Assembly: GCA_027257055.1 (NCBI GenBank)
Contig: JAPVLO010000992.1
Coordinates: 186,001 to 250,000 of the forward strand
Reading direction: 5' to 3'
Length of the DNA stretch: 64,000 nt
Origin: Cephalopachus bancanus
Taxonomy: Eukaryota > Chordata > Mammalia > Primates > Tarsiidae
The position numbers were made by a program, and so were the translations under genes. Positions 13,301 through 28,300 of this stretch are shown in pieces (within the stretch, counting starts at the first letter, position 1; each line of letters starts with the position of its first letter). The notes under the pieces were generated by a model. It ran no database searches. It worked only from the letters and a program-made list of their open reading frames with translations, and had not been told where the DNA came from.

Positions 13301-16300
13301 TGCACGGTGGACACGCACATCCATCAGACACCCTGTTGCTCCTGCCCCTCCATCCCCTACTCAGGAAAGACAGGTGGGTCCCCATGCTCAGGTGAGGGCC
13401 AGAGAGGAGGAATCACAGAGGACCCCCAAGGACTATGCTCCCACACGCTCCGTGATTTATTTCCGGCTTTTCCTCTGCCGCCCCCCTTGTCACCCCTTCT
13501 TCCTACTGTTGTTCTCTTGTTTTCACATGCTGGTCTCGTGTTTCCTGTGAGGCTTCTTCGCTCAGGAAGCACCATACAGCTGAGGAAGCTGCTGTGTGTG
13601 AACTTCCAGGACCTCCCAGGCGGGTGCAGCGGCCTGGTGGCTTACCGTCACCCTGGCGGACCTGGCTGGGTTCTGGGGAACCTGTTAGCCCTGCAGCTTC
13701 CTGAGGTTGGCCAAGTCTCTGAGGTTAGGAAGCAGAGAGAGAAAAACAAACACTGGTGGCATTTTTCGTCCACTCCAGAAAACACTGGGCCTGGGGTTGT
13801 GACGATTTTTTGATGTGTTGCCTTGTCTGTGATGCAACACCTCGAAATGTCCCTGGGTTACAGCTCCAAGTTGTCTGGTCAAACAAGAATCTCCGGTTGC
13901 TATGAAGGTATTTGGCAGATGTATTAAACTCTGAAATAAATGGACTTTAAGTAAAGGCGATTATTCTGGATGATCTGGCTGGGTCTGAGAATAAGGCTGA
14001 GGCCTCTGTGCAAAAGAAAAGCCATTCTGCCCGTGGACATTGCTTCAGCCATGGAGGGGCTTTAGCTGCCTGCCCATGAGCTCCAGCCTGCCTGTGATCT
14101 TCCCTTCTGTGGGTTTTAGACTGGCTCGACCAGCCCCCATAATCACATGAACCACTCACTTCCTTGTAATAAAACCCTTGAGATAACTGGACAGCATGGC
14201 TCACACCTGTAATTCCAGCACTTGGAGAGGCCAGGGCAGGAAGGATTGCTTGAGCCTAGGAGTTGGAGGCTGTGGTGAGCCGTCATGATGCCACTGCCCT
14301 CCAGTCTGAGCAAGAGTGAGTCCCGACTCAAAAAATAAAATAAAATTCTCGAGACAGCTATATACATAGACATGGATTAGATGGATAACCTCGTACTGAT
14401 CCACTTGTCTGGCTGTACCCTGACTCCACCAGGGGCTGAGGCAGGGGAGGGCAGCACTGACAGAGGAACAGAGGTCAACACCTCTAAGTGCCTGCTGGAC
14501 ATGAGGTAGTATGCTAAGGACTTATCTGTTCAACCTCATTGAACCCCCAAGTAGCGTTGTGAGTGGTTTATCTATAATGATACTCTAGGCTGCAAGTAAC
14601 ACAAAACTTAATTCAGAGTGCCTTAAATCACAAAGACATCTATGATCTTGCATGAGAAGCCCCAAGGAGAGCAGTTTCTTGACAGTACACTATTTTCAAG
14701 GGCCCAATTTTTCATCTTTTCACTCTGTCTTCCTCAGTTTGTCATCTTGGCCTACCAGCAAGGACCCCTCATGGTCACAAGATAGCTGCCATGGCCTCAG
14801 GCATCACTACAGTGTCCAGAGGACAGAAAAATAACTTCTCCTCTGACTTCCCTTTTCCCAGAGGTCCTTCTGATAGACTTCCCTTCACCTCTCATTGACC
14901 AGAATCATTTCACATGCCTACTTCTAAACCAATCCCTGGCAAAGGGAAGGAATCCTCACACTTGGTTTAGGCCAGTCAAATCTTTCCAGAAGCACACCGC
15001 CACTCCATGCCCAGGGTAATAATGGAAGTTGAGCGGGCAACGCAGACGGTGTGTGGCTGTTTGGATGGTTGTATTTGGTTTCTATTGCAACCAGGACAAA
15101 TGACCACAAACTTAACAGCTTAAAACCAACACCCATTTGTGATCTCATAATTCTGTAGGCCAGAAATCCAGGCAAGCTTGACTGGGTTCTCAGGCTCTCA
15201 CAAGGCTAAAATTGGGTGCCATTGGCTGGGTCTGGAGGATCATTTGCCCCCAAGCACATTCAGGTATTGGCAGAATCCAGCTCTTTGTGGCTGTGGGACC
15301 GTCAGCAGGGGTTCCTTCCCTTTACATTCTTTCCCACGGGTCTCCTTCATCTTCCAGCCAGCAACAACCTTGTGAGTTCTTCTCACATCTCAGATCACCC
15401 TGACGGCCTCTTCTGGACCAGCCCAGAAAGTTCTCCGCTTTTAGAGGGATTTGTGTGATTAGATAGGAGCAATCTCCCTGTCCTTATAGTCAGCTGTGCC
15501 ATATAACATCACACCGTTCTGGAGTGGTAGCACACCTCATTCACGGGTTCTGAGAATGAGGGTGTGGCATCTTGGGGGTTATTCCTAGACATTCCGTAAT
15601 CTAATTCAGTGCTCTTAGCAAATCCTAAAGGTGCTGACTGGCCTTGGGAGTAAAGGCAAGACCTCAGTTCTCTAGATTCATTAAATATGTTTTCTTTGAA
15701 ATGCTCTCCACAGGGGGCGGAAGTCATCAGTTAAATCAGGTGTTAGCAAACTGCAGCCTTTAGGTCAAATCCAGTCCTATTCCTATCTTTGTGTGACCCA
15801 CAAACTAAGAATAATGTTTGCATGACTGCATGGTTGGAAAACTTGAAAAGGGATAATATTTCATGACACATGAAAATATCATAAACTTCATAGTTGAGTG
15901 TCCATGAATAATAAAGTTTTATTGGAACACAGTCACAGCCATTTGCTTATGTACTATTCTGTGGCTGCTTCTGTACTGCAGCAAAGTTGAGCAGTTGGAC
16001 CAACAACCATATGGGATACAGTGCCTGAAATATTTACTGTCTGGCCCTTTACAGCGTAAGCTTGCCAACCCCCAAGTTAAAGAACACTACTCTTACAACT
16101 ACCAGGCTGGTCATGAGTAGCCATCAATTCTGATGCTTGGATACCTCACGTAGTCTGAGCAGGAGACTTAGACTGGGGCAGAGGCAGGGGCAGGAATGGG
16201 TTTGCTTACCTCTTATTCCCTTCCCCCTTCCTTCCCTCCAGCCACCCATTCCCCTGTGATTTTTTGTGTATCTTTGCTGGTATGTGTTCTTGCAAAATGT

Positions 16301-19300
16301 GTCTTTTTGGGGTCCGTTTTCCATCAACAACAGTGCTGTGTCATATGTTTGGCTCTGCTACTCTCCCTGCTAGTGCTAGAGTTCCAGCCCAACTGGAACT
16401 GTTGCTATGTGTGCATCTACCCATGACTTCCGCCTCTGCAGAGTTCCATCCACTCCCCAGAGGTGGACATCAAGCTGTCTCCAAGCCACCACTGCTCCAG
16501 GGGACACGTGTTCATCCTCCACTGGGTCACTGTGGAGCCTTCTATGAGAACTTCTGCAGGAGAGGAGTTGCTGGGTCTTGGGGAGGTATAGACATCATTT
16601 GACTGACACCCTCTGGTATCCAGGTGTTATTTGATGTAATCAGGTTCACCAAATTTTTTTGGCTTTATGGGTTCTGCTTTTGAATCTTTGAGTAGTCCTC
16701 TGTCCCTAGGTCACAAAGCAATTTATTTCTGTTTTAATTGTGTCTTTCATATGAGAAGGAGACCCCCCCAAAAAACAGAATTTATTTATAAAAAGTTGAA
16801 CATTTATTCTTACATGTTTAAACTTCAGTCGCCTTCAAGGTACTCTCTGTTCAATGCACTATACCTATCAAGATGCTTTTTCCACGCTCAAAACAATTTT
16901 TGAACTCTTCAATTTTGCCGTTGTTTAATGCTTCTGCAGTTTTTGTTTCACCTCTTCCACATCAGCAAAATGTTTTCCTTTGAGGACATTTTTCAGCTGG
17001 GGAAATGAAAAAAATGTCTCTCAGGGTAAGATTGAGTGAATAGAGAGAGTGGAGCACAGGGGTTATGCTGTTTTTGGTCAAAAAACTGCGGAACATTCAG
17101 CATGGTGTGGGCAGGTGTGCTCGCAAATCACCCATCACGAAGTAGGCAAAAGTGCTGAAAGAATCCCCAAATAGGCCAGGCTCTGTGGTTCAGACTGTAA
17201 TCCCAGCACTTTGGGAGGCTGAGGCCAGTGGATTGCCTGAGCCCGCGGGTTCAAGACCAGTCCGGGCAACTTGGTGAGATCTTGTCTCTACAATAAATAA
17301 AAAATTAGCCAGGCATGGCGTGTGCCTATAGTTCCTGCTACTTGGAAGGCCGAGGCGGAAGGATCACCAGAGTCCAACAGGTCGACGCTGGGGTGGCCAT
17401 GAGTGTGCCACTGCACTCCAGCCTGGGCGACGGAGTGAAACTCCAACTCAAAAAAAAAAAAAAAAAAAAAAGGATCCCCAAATAAAAATTAACTGAAGCC
17501 AAACATAGACTCTCACAACAACACTAGCTGGTACACTGATGCCAATGGGTTCCTAGAACACTCACCCAGCAGGAGAAGCCCACCCTTCAAAGGATATTTC
17601 CATGGTTTTGGGAGGGGTTCCCCCTCTTATTTAGGTCTTCAGTCCACCCAGAGTCCACTCTTTTATGTGGTGTAGACAGGGTTAGGTTTCTCCATGTAGT
17701 GAAGGACGGCTGTCTTAGTCACGTGGGATTTAGAAGCCCCATCAGATTTCTTAACTGTGTTTATCTTAGTGGTTTGATCATCAGTCCAGTAATTCCTTCA
17801 AGAATATGGGATCATGGTAGGACAGTTGCTTGTGATATATTTTGTATTTTTTTTTCAGAGTTAGACTCACTGTCACCCAGGCTAGACGGCAGTGGCACAC
17901 CCACAGCCACCGCAGCCTCAACCTGATGGGCTCAGGCGATCCTTCTGCCTCAGCCTTCCAAGTAGCTGGAACTACAGGCACATGCCACCATGCCCGGTTA
18001 CATTTTTTTTTTTTTTTTTTTTTACCGTAGAGATGAGGTCTCACCAAGTTGGCCAGGTTGGTCTCGAGCCTGTGGGCACAGGCAATCCCCTCACCTCAGC
18101 TTGCCAAACTGCTGGGATTATAGGCGTGAGCCACTGTGCCCAGCCGATATATTTTGTATTTATTTATTTATTTATTTTTGAGTTGGTGCCGCACTCCACC
18201 GCCCAGGGACCTGCTGGGCTCAGGTGATCCTTCTGCCTCAGCCTTCCAAGTAGCTGGAACTACAGGCACACACTACCATGCCCAGCTAGTTTTTTATTTT
18301 TATTGTAGAGACAAGGTCTCGCCAAGTTGCCTGGGCTGGTCTCAAACCCACGGGCTCAGGCAATCCACTCGCCTCGGCCTCCCAAAGTGCTGGGATTACT
18401 GACTGAGCCACCGAGCCTGGCTCATTTTGTATTTAATGAACAAAAGTTCTAGGCTGAGATAATTGTAGTAAAAACAATTTCACTTTTCTTTTTTTTTTTT
18501 GAGTTGGAGTCTCACTCCGTGGCCCAGGCTGGAGTGCAGTGGCATGCTCATGGCCACCTCACGTCAACCTGCTGGGCTCTGGCGATCCTTCTGCCTCAGC
18601 CCTCCAAGTAGCCAGAACTACAAGTGCGCGCTACCATGCCCAGGTAGCTTTTTGATTTATTGTAGAGACGAAGGCTCATCAAGTTGCCCAGGCTGGTCTT
18701 GAACCCACGGGCTCAGGCAATCCACTTGCCTCGGTCTCCCAAACTGCTAGGATTACAGGCTTGAGCCACTACGCCTGAGCTATTAATTTAACTTTTAACA
18801 TAAGATGCAGATCTGTCTGATAGAACTTTCTGGGCAATGATTTCTCTCCACGTTGTCTAGTACGGTAGCCATGAGCCACGTGTGGCTATTGATCACTTGA
18901 AATGTAGCTAGTACAATTGAGGAACTGAACTTTTAGTTTTATTTAACATTAACTTTGATTAAATTTAAATAGCCACCACATATGACTGGTGGCTGCCATA
19001 GTGGATGGTGCAGAATAGATTTTTAAAATGTGGGATTATTACTGCTGAAATTTATGCATTTATTTGAGGCTTTTGGGAGAAGAAAATAAGAAATGGAGAA
19101 AGATGGACAAGGAGGAAGCTGTGAACAGAGGTTGTGAGCTCATATTTGTTGAGTGCCTACTATGTGCCAGGCTCATACGTCTCTTGTTTGACCTGTCATC
19201 CCATGAGCTGGGGTAACTTAACTCCCATTTAAGAGATGGGGAAACTGAGTCTCAGAGCAGGGAAGGACTTAATGAGAGTACCCTTGATGGAGGGTATGAC

Positions 19301-22300
19301 ACAGGATTAAACAGATCCAAGCCCATCCGGGGGGCTGTGCAAGCCCAGAGACTCCATGGGGAGGGGCTGGCTAGCTGCAGGCCCGCTGGGCACTGGCAGA
19401 TAGGGACTCCGAATGCCACACTGCCTAGGGCTCAGGCATTGTCCAGCTGTCTGACCTGGCAGCCTCCGAGTCCAAAACCTCAGGAGTGGGCAGCTCGTAG
19501 TCCCAAGGAGAGGCTACCATGGTCAATGGGATGTGAGGCCGACATCAGGGCGGGGCCTGGAAACAGAGTGTCTCTGTGGGAGCAGAATCTCCCCAAGGAC
19601 ATTCTGGAGATTTGCAGGGAGGGGAGTTTGTCTCAGTGACTAGGTGAATGGTCTTCCTGACACCCAGGGTCCTGCCAGGGATAAAGCCTCTGAGCGGGTC
19701 CCATGCAACTGAGGATTGTCCCATATCCTACATGACTTCCACATGTCTTGCTGAGCATTCATGCTGCGAAACACTTGCTTTCACTGTCATCATCTGAGAC
19801 TAGAGTCTACCTCTGCTTTATGTATAAACACAATTTTTTGCAAGGTTTTAATATACAAAGAATTTTCCAGGAATGCAATGCTGTGTGATTTGAGGAAAGA
19901 TTATACTTTGTTTTGTTTGGAATCTTCCAAGGAATGCTCATCATTTCAGAGCCACATCAAAGACAGTGACAACACTTGTGGTGCTTGACCCACTGATGAG
20001 GAAACCGCTGGAACACAACTGCCTGTATCCACTGGCCACTGTTACACTCGTATCCCTGTGTGTCTACATGTCTCTCTGCCTATTTATCAATCCATCCATT
20101 TTTCTAATCTATCTGCATATGTTTTCTTAGCCCTTATTTCAAAATACCAAATACAGGAAAAGAATGCCAACAACATGCAACTGAATATTACCTTATTCCT
20201 TTTAAATTCAAACATATCCATTATAAGTAGGTTTAAGTCTCTGAAAACGTCACTATGTCTGAGTATTTACGTATTGAAATGTATGTTATATAACATTCCT
20301 TTTCTTTCTCCTTTAATTACTATTAGAGAATCACATTAATTTTTTTCAAAGTACATGTAAAAATAGGACATGTTATTTATTCGGCTCATTTGGGGATAGC
20401 ACAGGGACATTCCACAATATTCTTTATAAAGAGTGCCAGTATGTTAGGGTTGGGGTCCCCTGCTATGAGGGGCAAAGGTGGCTGGGGGAAGGGGGAGAGT
20501 CAGCTCTAACAGTGCCCAGATCTTGCTGTGTGCTAGCGTCTAAGCATTTGCCAGACGTCAGACATTTTTCTACAATTTGTGTCCATTTTTCTCCGTATCT
20601 ACATCATACCTGTATTACTTAATCAATTACTTTCCCTATTGGCTCACTTTTTTCTTAAATAATTTTAAAAGGAAGTTAGATCACTATCATAAATGTAAAA
20701 CCAAAGTTATTTGATGTACCCATTATTTTTTAGTACACATTAAAATAAATGCTTAACTATTTACAAAACATGCACACATTTCCTCTCTGTTCACCTTGGC
20801 ACCACCTAAAATTGTCTCAAATAGTAGATGCAGGAGCTTCACATGTTTAGAAGCAATGTTTAATTTTGTTTCATTCTCACAGGATCCCCAGGGCCCAGTG
20901 TTTGCTGAATGAATGAAGAAAACAAAACAGAGGCTCAGAGAGAGGGAAGTTGTGGAAGTCACACAGCAAAGCCACAGCCCTCTAGGTAGAACCCAGGTCT
21001 GGTGGCTCCTGAGACCTCTCTCTTTGCATCACAGAACTGAGGGAGGGCTCTGTCAGATGGAGACCTGGAGCCAGGAGCCAGGAGCTGCCAGGATGGGGGA
21101 AGGGAAAAAGAGCAACATCTGGCCCTTGTCAGATTATGTAAGCCACTGGGCTGGTGGCCAGATGTGGCCGTTGGCCTCCAGCAGGAAGAGGACAACAGAG
21201 GTTCACCCGGGCCTCCGGGTGGTATGCAGATGTGGCCGGTTGAAGGGAACGCCCCACTGGACATGAGGACTCAGGTCTGTCGGGAAGCGAGGGTGTGAGG
21301 GAACGGTGGGCAGCTGCCAGGGCCTCCTTTCCTCAGAACCGCCGGGAGTTGTGAGGGAGGTGCTTCAGCAAGGCCTGCTCAGCACCACAGGCATCTCTGC
21401 AGCTCACAGAAGTCCCTCCACCCCGTTTCCTCCATGGCTCCCAAGGAGAGTGGCCCCGAGGTGCCTCAGAGGGTGAATGTAGGGGTCACAGGCCATGGAA
21501 GCATGGGGCAAAGGGGTTTGGCCTTTGCCATGCGTTTTCAGTGCTATCTCACACTGTGGTTTGGAACTAACTGGTAACTTTCTGACACCTCCTAACTGCT
21601 GCTAATCTCCTTTTTGAATGAACAGAGAACTGTCTTGAGTTCAGGGGCAGACAGAAATAGGATCTAGCTAGAAGTGACTTAACTTAGTTTTGTTATCGCT
21701 TTATGTATTTGTAGGGTGTTAAAGAAAAACTTTGGACAAATTAAATTGAACAGAGTTTACTGGAGCCAAGACCAATTCATGAATCAGGCAGCTCTCAGAA
21801 CCAGCAGAGGTACAGAGAGCTCTACCCAGTATTTGTTACAAAAATGTACTCCCAGGTTGGGTTTTGGTTTGTTTACATACTAAGTTAGGTTGTAGTTTGT
21901 TACATAGGAATGCAAAGTACTGAGACAGCCTCAGGCTAATGGTCTCTTGCTTCCTGAATTTAACAATAGCTACTTTCTATTTATGGCAAGAGATGCTGGC
22001 TTTTCATTATTGGTTAAAATCTTTACTATTAAAAGGAAACGCATGTTAGTGAAAAAAACAAATGACCAAAATGCCTGCAGCTTGGGAAAACCTGCATTAT
22101 TACCCTCTCTGTCCCCCCCTCTTTGAGGTGGGCAGCCACAGGAAAAAGCTTACTGGAACTGGGAATGGTGAAGCTGGGACTAAACCTAGTCCAGTGACTC
22201 TCAATGGAGGGCTCTTTCCTCTGCCTTTTCTGGAACAATCCAAGAGCAGGTGGACGGGAGGAAACTGGGATTCCTACCCAGGCTCTGGGCTCATCCAGGG

Positions 22301-25300
22301 CCCGGCCTACCCTTGCTCTTCCCCCTCTAAACGACTGCCAACTGCTTCATTCATTCAGGTTGCCACAAGCAAACAAACTTAAGACGGCTTCTGGCGCACA
22401 TAAGCACCATGTAGGCCTTGGCTGTGGTGATTATCACGTGCAAAGACCCAGAGGGCAATGCTTAAGAAGTTCAACAGGTCTGGCCGTGGTGTGCCCAGGG
22501 GTCACTGCCAGCAATGAGGCTGGGTCAGATCTTGGAGGACCCTCAGTGTTCTGCTAAGCATATTGGAGTTTCTTCTGTCGGCCACAGGAAGCCACGGACG
22601 CGTTTTGAAAGCTGACCTTTGATCCTCCAGCAGCCAGAGTGGAACGGGCCTGGAGGGGCAGCACTGAGGTGGGAAGTGGGACATGGGGTCCTCTCCCCAC
22701 CCACTGGGCCCCCTTGGATAAAAGATGGTCTTTATTCCTCAGGATGTTTGCCTTGTAACTTAATAAGCTCTTTCACGGAAGGGCTGGAACATTAGGGGTC
22801 TAGACTCCGGGAAGCCATGGAAGGCTCTGGAGCAGGGTTGGAGCTGTTTTCAAGAAAATGGTCATGACAGCAAGTGCTGACAGCCTAGGCTGGGAGCAGA
22901 GAGTAGAGACAGACATGTTGCAGGGTCAGCTCAGTGACCTGGGAGCTGGTGCATCAAGGAATCTGGACTTGCAAGTCAGGAGAAGTAGCTCCTAGCCTCT
23001 GAGAGTGAGAAAGAGGATCAGGCCTGGGCCCTCAGCCCACCCAGCAAGGCCACACGTGACCCTGGCCAGTCGGCTGAGCCAAGAAACAGCAAAGGCAGCG
23101 CCACTGTCTCCCCAGAGCTAACCCCAGGGAGCACATTCTTACATGAAACCCTCCTTAAACCCCCGAGCCATGTGCTTCAATCTCAGGGTCAATGGCTGTC
23201 AGGTTTCTAGGCCCAGAAAATTTCTAAAAAAGCCTTTCACGAATCAGGACACCCACTAATAAAGTGATGGGTTTGCTGTCAGTGCCCCAAGAAATATGAT
23301 GTGAACATGTTCTATTAGGTTGAAGCATTTTAGATTGCCCTTTTACAGGTCAAAACAGTACAAATTAGCTATTCCATATGGTTCACCTTTAAGAACCTGT
23401 AAGAGAAACAAAGGTGGCACTTTTCTGAGGTCTGCCTGAGTCTAGTGCCAGCCGGCGAAACGCCGCGTGGACAAGGGCATGAGATCAGGTTCTGGAGGTA
23501 GGGGACCCGGGTTCAAGTCCCCACTTGCCCCAACCACCTGGTAACTTAATCTTTCCTCCTCTGAAAGATACCAGCATCATAAGTCCAGGGCCTGAGTGAT
23601 GCCCCAGACAGTGCACACAAGCCGCAGCGAGAGCAGAGGTGCCCCTGGCCCCTTCTCCCTCGTTTCTCAGCCTGCTCCTGTCTGCTCTGAGTCCTCTGCT
23701 CTGGCCTCTCTCTGCCCCTTTCTGTCTCCAAACATACCTACTGCCTTTCTTCCCCCACCCAGTCTCCTTCATTTGGTTCAGCCCCAAGTCCTCCTTCCTG
23801 CAGGACACCTCCCCTGCTCCCACCAGACTCAGCTTCCCCCTTGTCTGAGGGAGGGAGTGGCCCAGGTCCACTGGACAAGGCCCTGATGAAGAAGGGTTCC
23901 ATCTGTGCTCCCTGGCTGGTGACCCAGTGCTCCACCCAGAGGCGGGGTCCACTGAAGGCAGGAGCTTGCGATTTCTCCTCCCCCCCCCACCTCCTCTGCC
24001 CACCCGTACAGGCTGGAGTAAGAGGTGGCACAAAATAATACCTAGACTGCAGCCTTCGGCCCAGCAGCCTCGCTGTGGCCCCCTGGGCTGGGCAATACTG
24101 CATGGAGAACTGAGTGAGGGGTCAGATGCTGAGCACCCACACGTGACCTCTAGGTGCCAAGCCCAATGGCCCTGAGAGGAGGGAGGAGGAGCAGATGGGG
24201 GAAGACAAGGATGAGCTCAGGTGGCATGGGGAGCTCTGAGAAGCCCATGGAACATCCAGGTGGAGACGCCAAGGCAGCAGTTAGGCTGTGGGGGCTTGTC
24301 AGGAAACAGTCTGAGTGTGCGGTTCAGAGGAGAGGCCGGAGCTGGAGATGTGAAGATGGAAGTCATGGCGCATGAAGCCATGGCGCCGGCTAAGACCCCT
24401 CCTACGCAGGTGCACACAGAGAAGAGGCCTTCAGATGGAGCCCTGGAACACACCAGAATTTAGAGGTTAGGACGAAGAGAAGATAGTGGCAGAGTAGACA
24501 AGGTATGCCGGGAAGGTAGGAGGAAACCCAGAGGAGGGCATCCCAGAAGCCTGGGGAAGAAATATTTAAGTGGGGGAGTAACCTAGTCCTTTCTCCACAA
24601 GCCAAGTATGCATACTGAGAAACGGCTGCTGGATTTGGCAGTTGTGGGTAACACAGTGGGGACCAAGACGTGATTGGGGCAGCATGTGTAGCAGGGCAAC
24701 TCTTTCAAGAAGCTTTCTGGTGCAGAGAATGGGTGGTAGCTGGGAAGCCATAGGGTCAGAGGGGTACTTTCTTCGTGTTTTACACACATTTGTGTGGTTA
24801 GGGGAATGGTCGTGCTGAATGATCCCGCAGAGAGAGGGGTCATGGGAGAAGCAGTTAAATACCAATGACTGGATGAGAGCACACACCCCAGGTCTCCCTG
24901 GGGAAGTGCATAGCTCTGTCTCTCTGCAGCCGTGTTCTACTTCTCAGAAAATTCCAAAGGATGTCCTCATCTGTCCCACTCTCCAAATGGCTCTGCTCTC
25001 AGTGGCTTCCTCTTCCTGACTTCACAGCATGTGACCTGAGTCACCTAATGAGGACTGCAGCTGGGCTGGGTCAGTCTGCAGCTTGCCTTCCAAGCTTTCC
25101 ACCCGCCTGGCAGGGCTGCTGGGGTGTGGGCCTGGAGCCGCTGGCCTGCGTGCAGATCCCAGCTTTTCCGCTGTGCAGCTGGAGCAGGTTACTCTCTCTC
25201 TGTGCCTCGGTTTCCTCCTCTATAAAATGGGGATGATGACCTTACCTACTCCATCGGATTGTTGCAAGGAAAATGTTTAAAGTGCTGATAACAGGCGTTT

Positions 25301-28300
25301 CGATTGTTCTGACAGAGTTCCTTATTATTGCTGATGCTGCTGAGGCAGGAAGTTGGATTTGGAGCAGGGTCTCTGAGATGTCGGTGCTGTGAGGGGTGAG
25401 GGGATGGGGATCCAGTTCACCTAGCCAGCCTGTACCAGGAAACTTTTAATTAGGCCACTTGGTAAGGGTTGTCCTTCCATTTCATTGTGCTTGTTGGAGT
25501 CTTAAATAATTTAGGGGGAGGAAGCAGCATCTCGTAGTGGGAAGATTTAGATACCGTCTAGTTCAGCCTCCAACTTTATTCATGTGATCAGAGTCCCTTA
25601 CCTGTTTACACACCTTCTTTACCAAGAACCTCACTGCCTTTCATTCTTTGTCAGCAATTCCTGTGAGAAAGATTTTTCTGTTGGTGAGCTAAAACTGCCT
25701 TCCCTCCCCCCACTCTCCCAGTCTCGACTCTGCTCCCAGTCTCATCCCAGTTAAACAACACCCCGGGGCCACGTCAACCAGCTACTTGCCTCCACCCCGA
25801 ATCTTGGAGACAGTGACCTTCTTGGTTCTTCTTCCTCTTCCTCCCCATGTGTTTTCTCTTGTCCAGACTGTGGTCTAGAGCCCTTGGAGTAGAAAGGAAC
25901 TGCCACCTCTCCAGTTAAACCTTAACTAATTGGACCTAAGCTCTAGTCACTGGTCACGCGTTGACACAAGAATCCCTACCCAGGGGTTTTCACGTTGGCT
26001 GCTGCTAAGCAAGTTTCTCATCCTCGGCTTGCACTGGGGGAGCCTGAACCCAGGACCTTCCCTGGGGGAGCCTGAACGCGGAACTTTAAGAGTCTGAGTT
26101 CTGGGATCCTAAGGCACAAAAGGAGGGTTAGCCTCGGCTCTGGGCAAAGCCTGACCCAGCAGCTCACAGATGCTACTCAGGACCCTGTTTCCGCTGCCGT
26201 CGTCTGAAGACTCCATCCAGACGCGGTCCCCAGCATCTCCTGAAGGCCCTCTCAGGGTCACAGACGGCTGTCACACTTCCAGACCTCATCCTCAGACCCC
26301 CGCCCCCCGCCCAGCGGACAGAGAGGGGACTCCGAGAGGGGGGCTTTCCGCTTACCCATCAGAGGCGCCTGTGTCTCGCTGGCTACCGTTGCAGCCGGCC
26401 CCCCAGGCCACGTGTGCCGCCTGCGGGGAGCGGGGCGCGGCGCCCGGGGGGGGGGGGGCAGGGCCGCGGGCGGCCCCCGACGCCAATACCTTCCCGGCGG
26501 GCGCTCTGGCCCACGGACCTCCGGGCGCAGAGTCCGCAGGGCTGCGGTCCTCGCCCCGGCCGGCCCGACGGCCCGTGGCTTCCGGGCGCGCCTGGCTGTG
26601 GACTCGGGCCGACCGCGGAGATCCGCGCCCGCTGGGGGGACCATCCCGCGGGCGAGGCCGAGGCCCGCCGCCGGCGCCGGCCGCGCAGCGCGGGTTCGGG
26701 GCCACGGCCCACGCCAGGCCGGCCCCTCCTGCTTCTGTGGCTCCCCCGCTCCCGGTGCGGACCCAGGGACGCGCCGGGACTTCGCGCAACTCCGGAGATG
26801 AAGACGGGGGTCCTGGCTTTCCATAATATTTGGTCCTGGGAAACGGACTTCGGGAGTCCACGTAAGATCGGGACCAAAGAGAGTGAACAATGAAGTTGCA
26901 ATGTATAAAGATAAGTTTATTGTATTGTTTGTTTAATGAGACCACGTAATATTTTAAGGATTCGCTCTTCCTTTTAAGAATAATCTCCATGACTGAAGTA
27001 CAATGCTGTCGTTCTGAGGCCAAATATAGAATGACTGAGGCTTGATGATTCCTTTTGGAGCAATTTTTCTCACAAAACTGGGTGAGAACACAATGGTGCA
27101 TCCTTAACGTTATGGGATTTTTTAAAATTTCTGCAACTTGATCGTAAGGAGAATTCCTTTTGCGAACATGTTTAAAGTCTTCGTTGGTACTGTAAGAACT
27201 TTCCTGTCTTTTGAGCCTCTCCTGGTGGTGTCCTGTCTCTGCTGGCCTGCCCTCTCCTGTTTCTCTTCCTCAGTTGTAAACAGGTCCAGTTCTGCCATGT
27301 CCCGCATCAGTGGTTCTGCCTGGGATTCAAGCCACTCTCGGGCTCCCCAATATCACCAAACCTCCCCTTTTTCAAGATGTGCAGTTTCATGTTGCAGTTT
27401 GTATTGGGTTGTTAGTCTGACCAGCAGAGACTGAGTTACAAAAGACCCTGCCCCGACAGGCAAGGGACAGAAGCTGGTATAAAGTGGGGATAGAGGATGG
27501 GGCTAGTTTAATAAGTGGCCAGTTAATTCATGAATATTTTCATGTTACCACAGATTTTTCTTTTTTCCTTGACCTTGCAACTGTAGGGACATGGAAAAGG
27601 GAACATTCAAAAAGTGAAGCCCTTGAGCCAGGTGCAGCGGCTCATGCCTACAATCCCAGGGAGGTGGAGGAGAGAGCATTGCCTGAGTCCAGGGGTTCAA
27701 GACCACCCTGGGCAACTCGGCAAGACCTCATCTCTACAATAAATTTTAAAAGTATTTGGGTGTGGTAACACATGCCTATAATTCCACCTACTTGGAAGGC
27801 TGAGGTGGAAGGATCGTCTAAGCCAGCAGGTCAAGGCTGCAGTAGCCATGAGCATGCCACTGCACTCCAGCCTGGACAACACAGTGAGACTGACTAAAAA
27901 AAAAAAAAAAAAATCCCTTGGAATATCAAGAGAAGTGACTAATGGGGATTAATGTAGGATCTCCAACGTCTAGAGAGAGAAGATGCTTCAATTAAAGGTT
28001 TTTAGAGGCAAGGAATAAAATAAACAACTAAACATAGCTGAAACAATGAAAACTTAAAAAATAAAAAGAAACTCACCCAGAATAAGAAGTCCAGATGTGG
28101 GAGGCTCTAAGACTGGTTAACTCAGCAGCAAAAAGATATTAGGGCTCTTACTCAACAACTCAGTAATTCTGTCAAACATTTCTTCATGGTAACAAGATGG
28201 CTGTTGCAGCTCCAAACATTACATTCTTCTCACAGCACAATATCCAGAGAGAAGGGAAGAGTAACTTCCTTTCCTTTCCCAGGTCTCTTTTTCACAAGGA

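Noticed and set aside
26170..26826. 218-residue + strand ORF and long minus-strand ORFs over the intronic CpG island
   Set aside because: Pro/Arg/Ala/Gly-rich in all frames, no domain or splice signals; explained by GC content.
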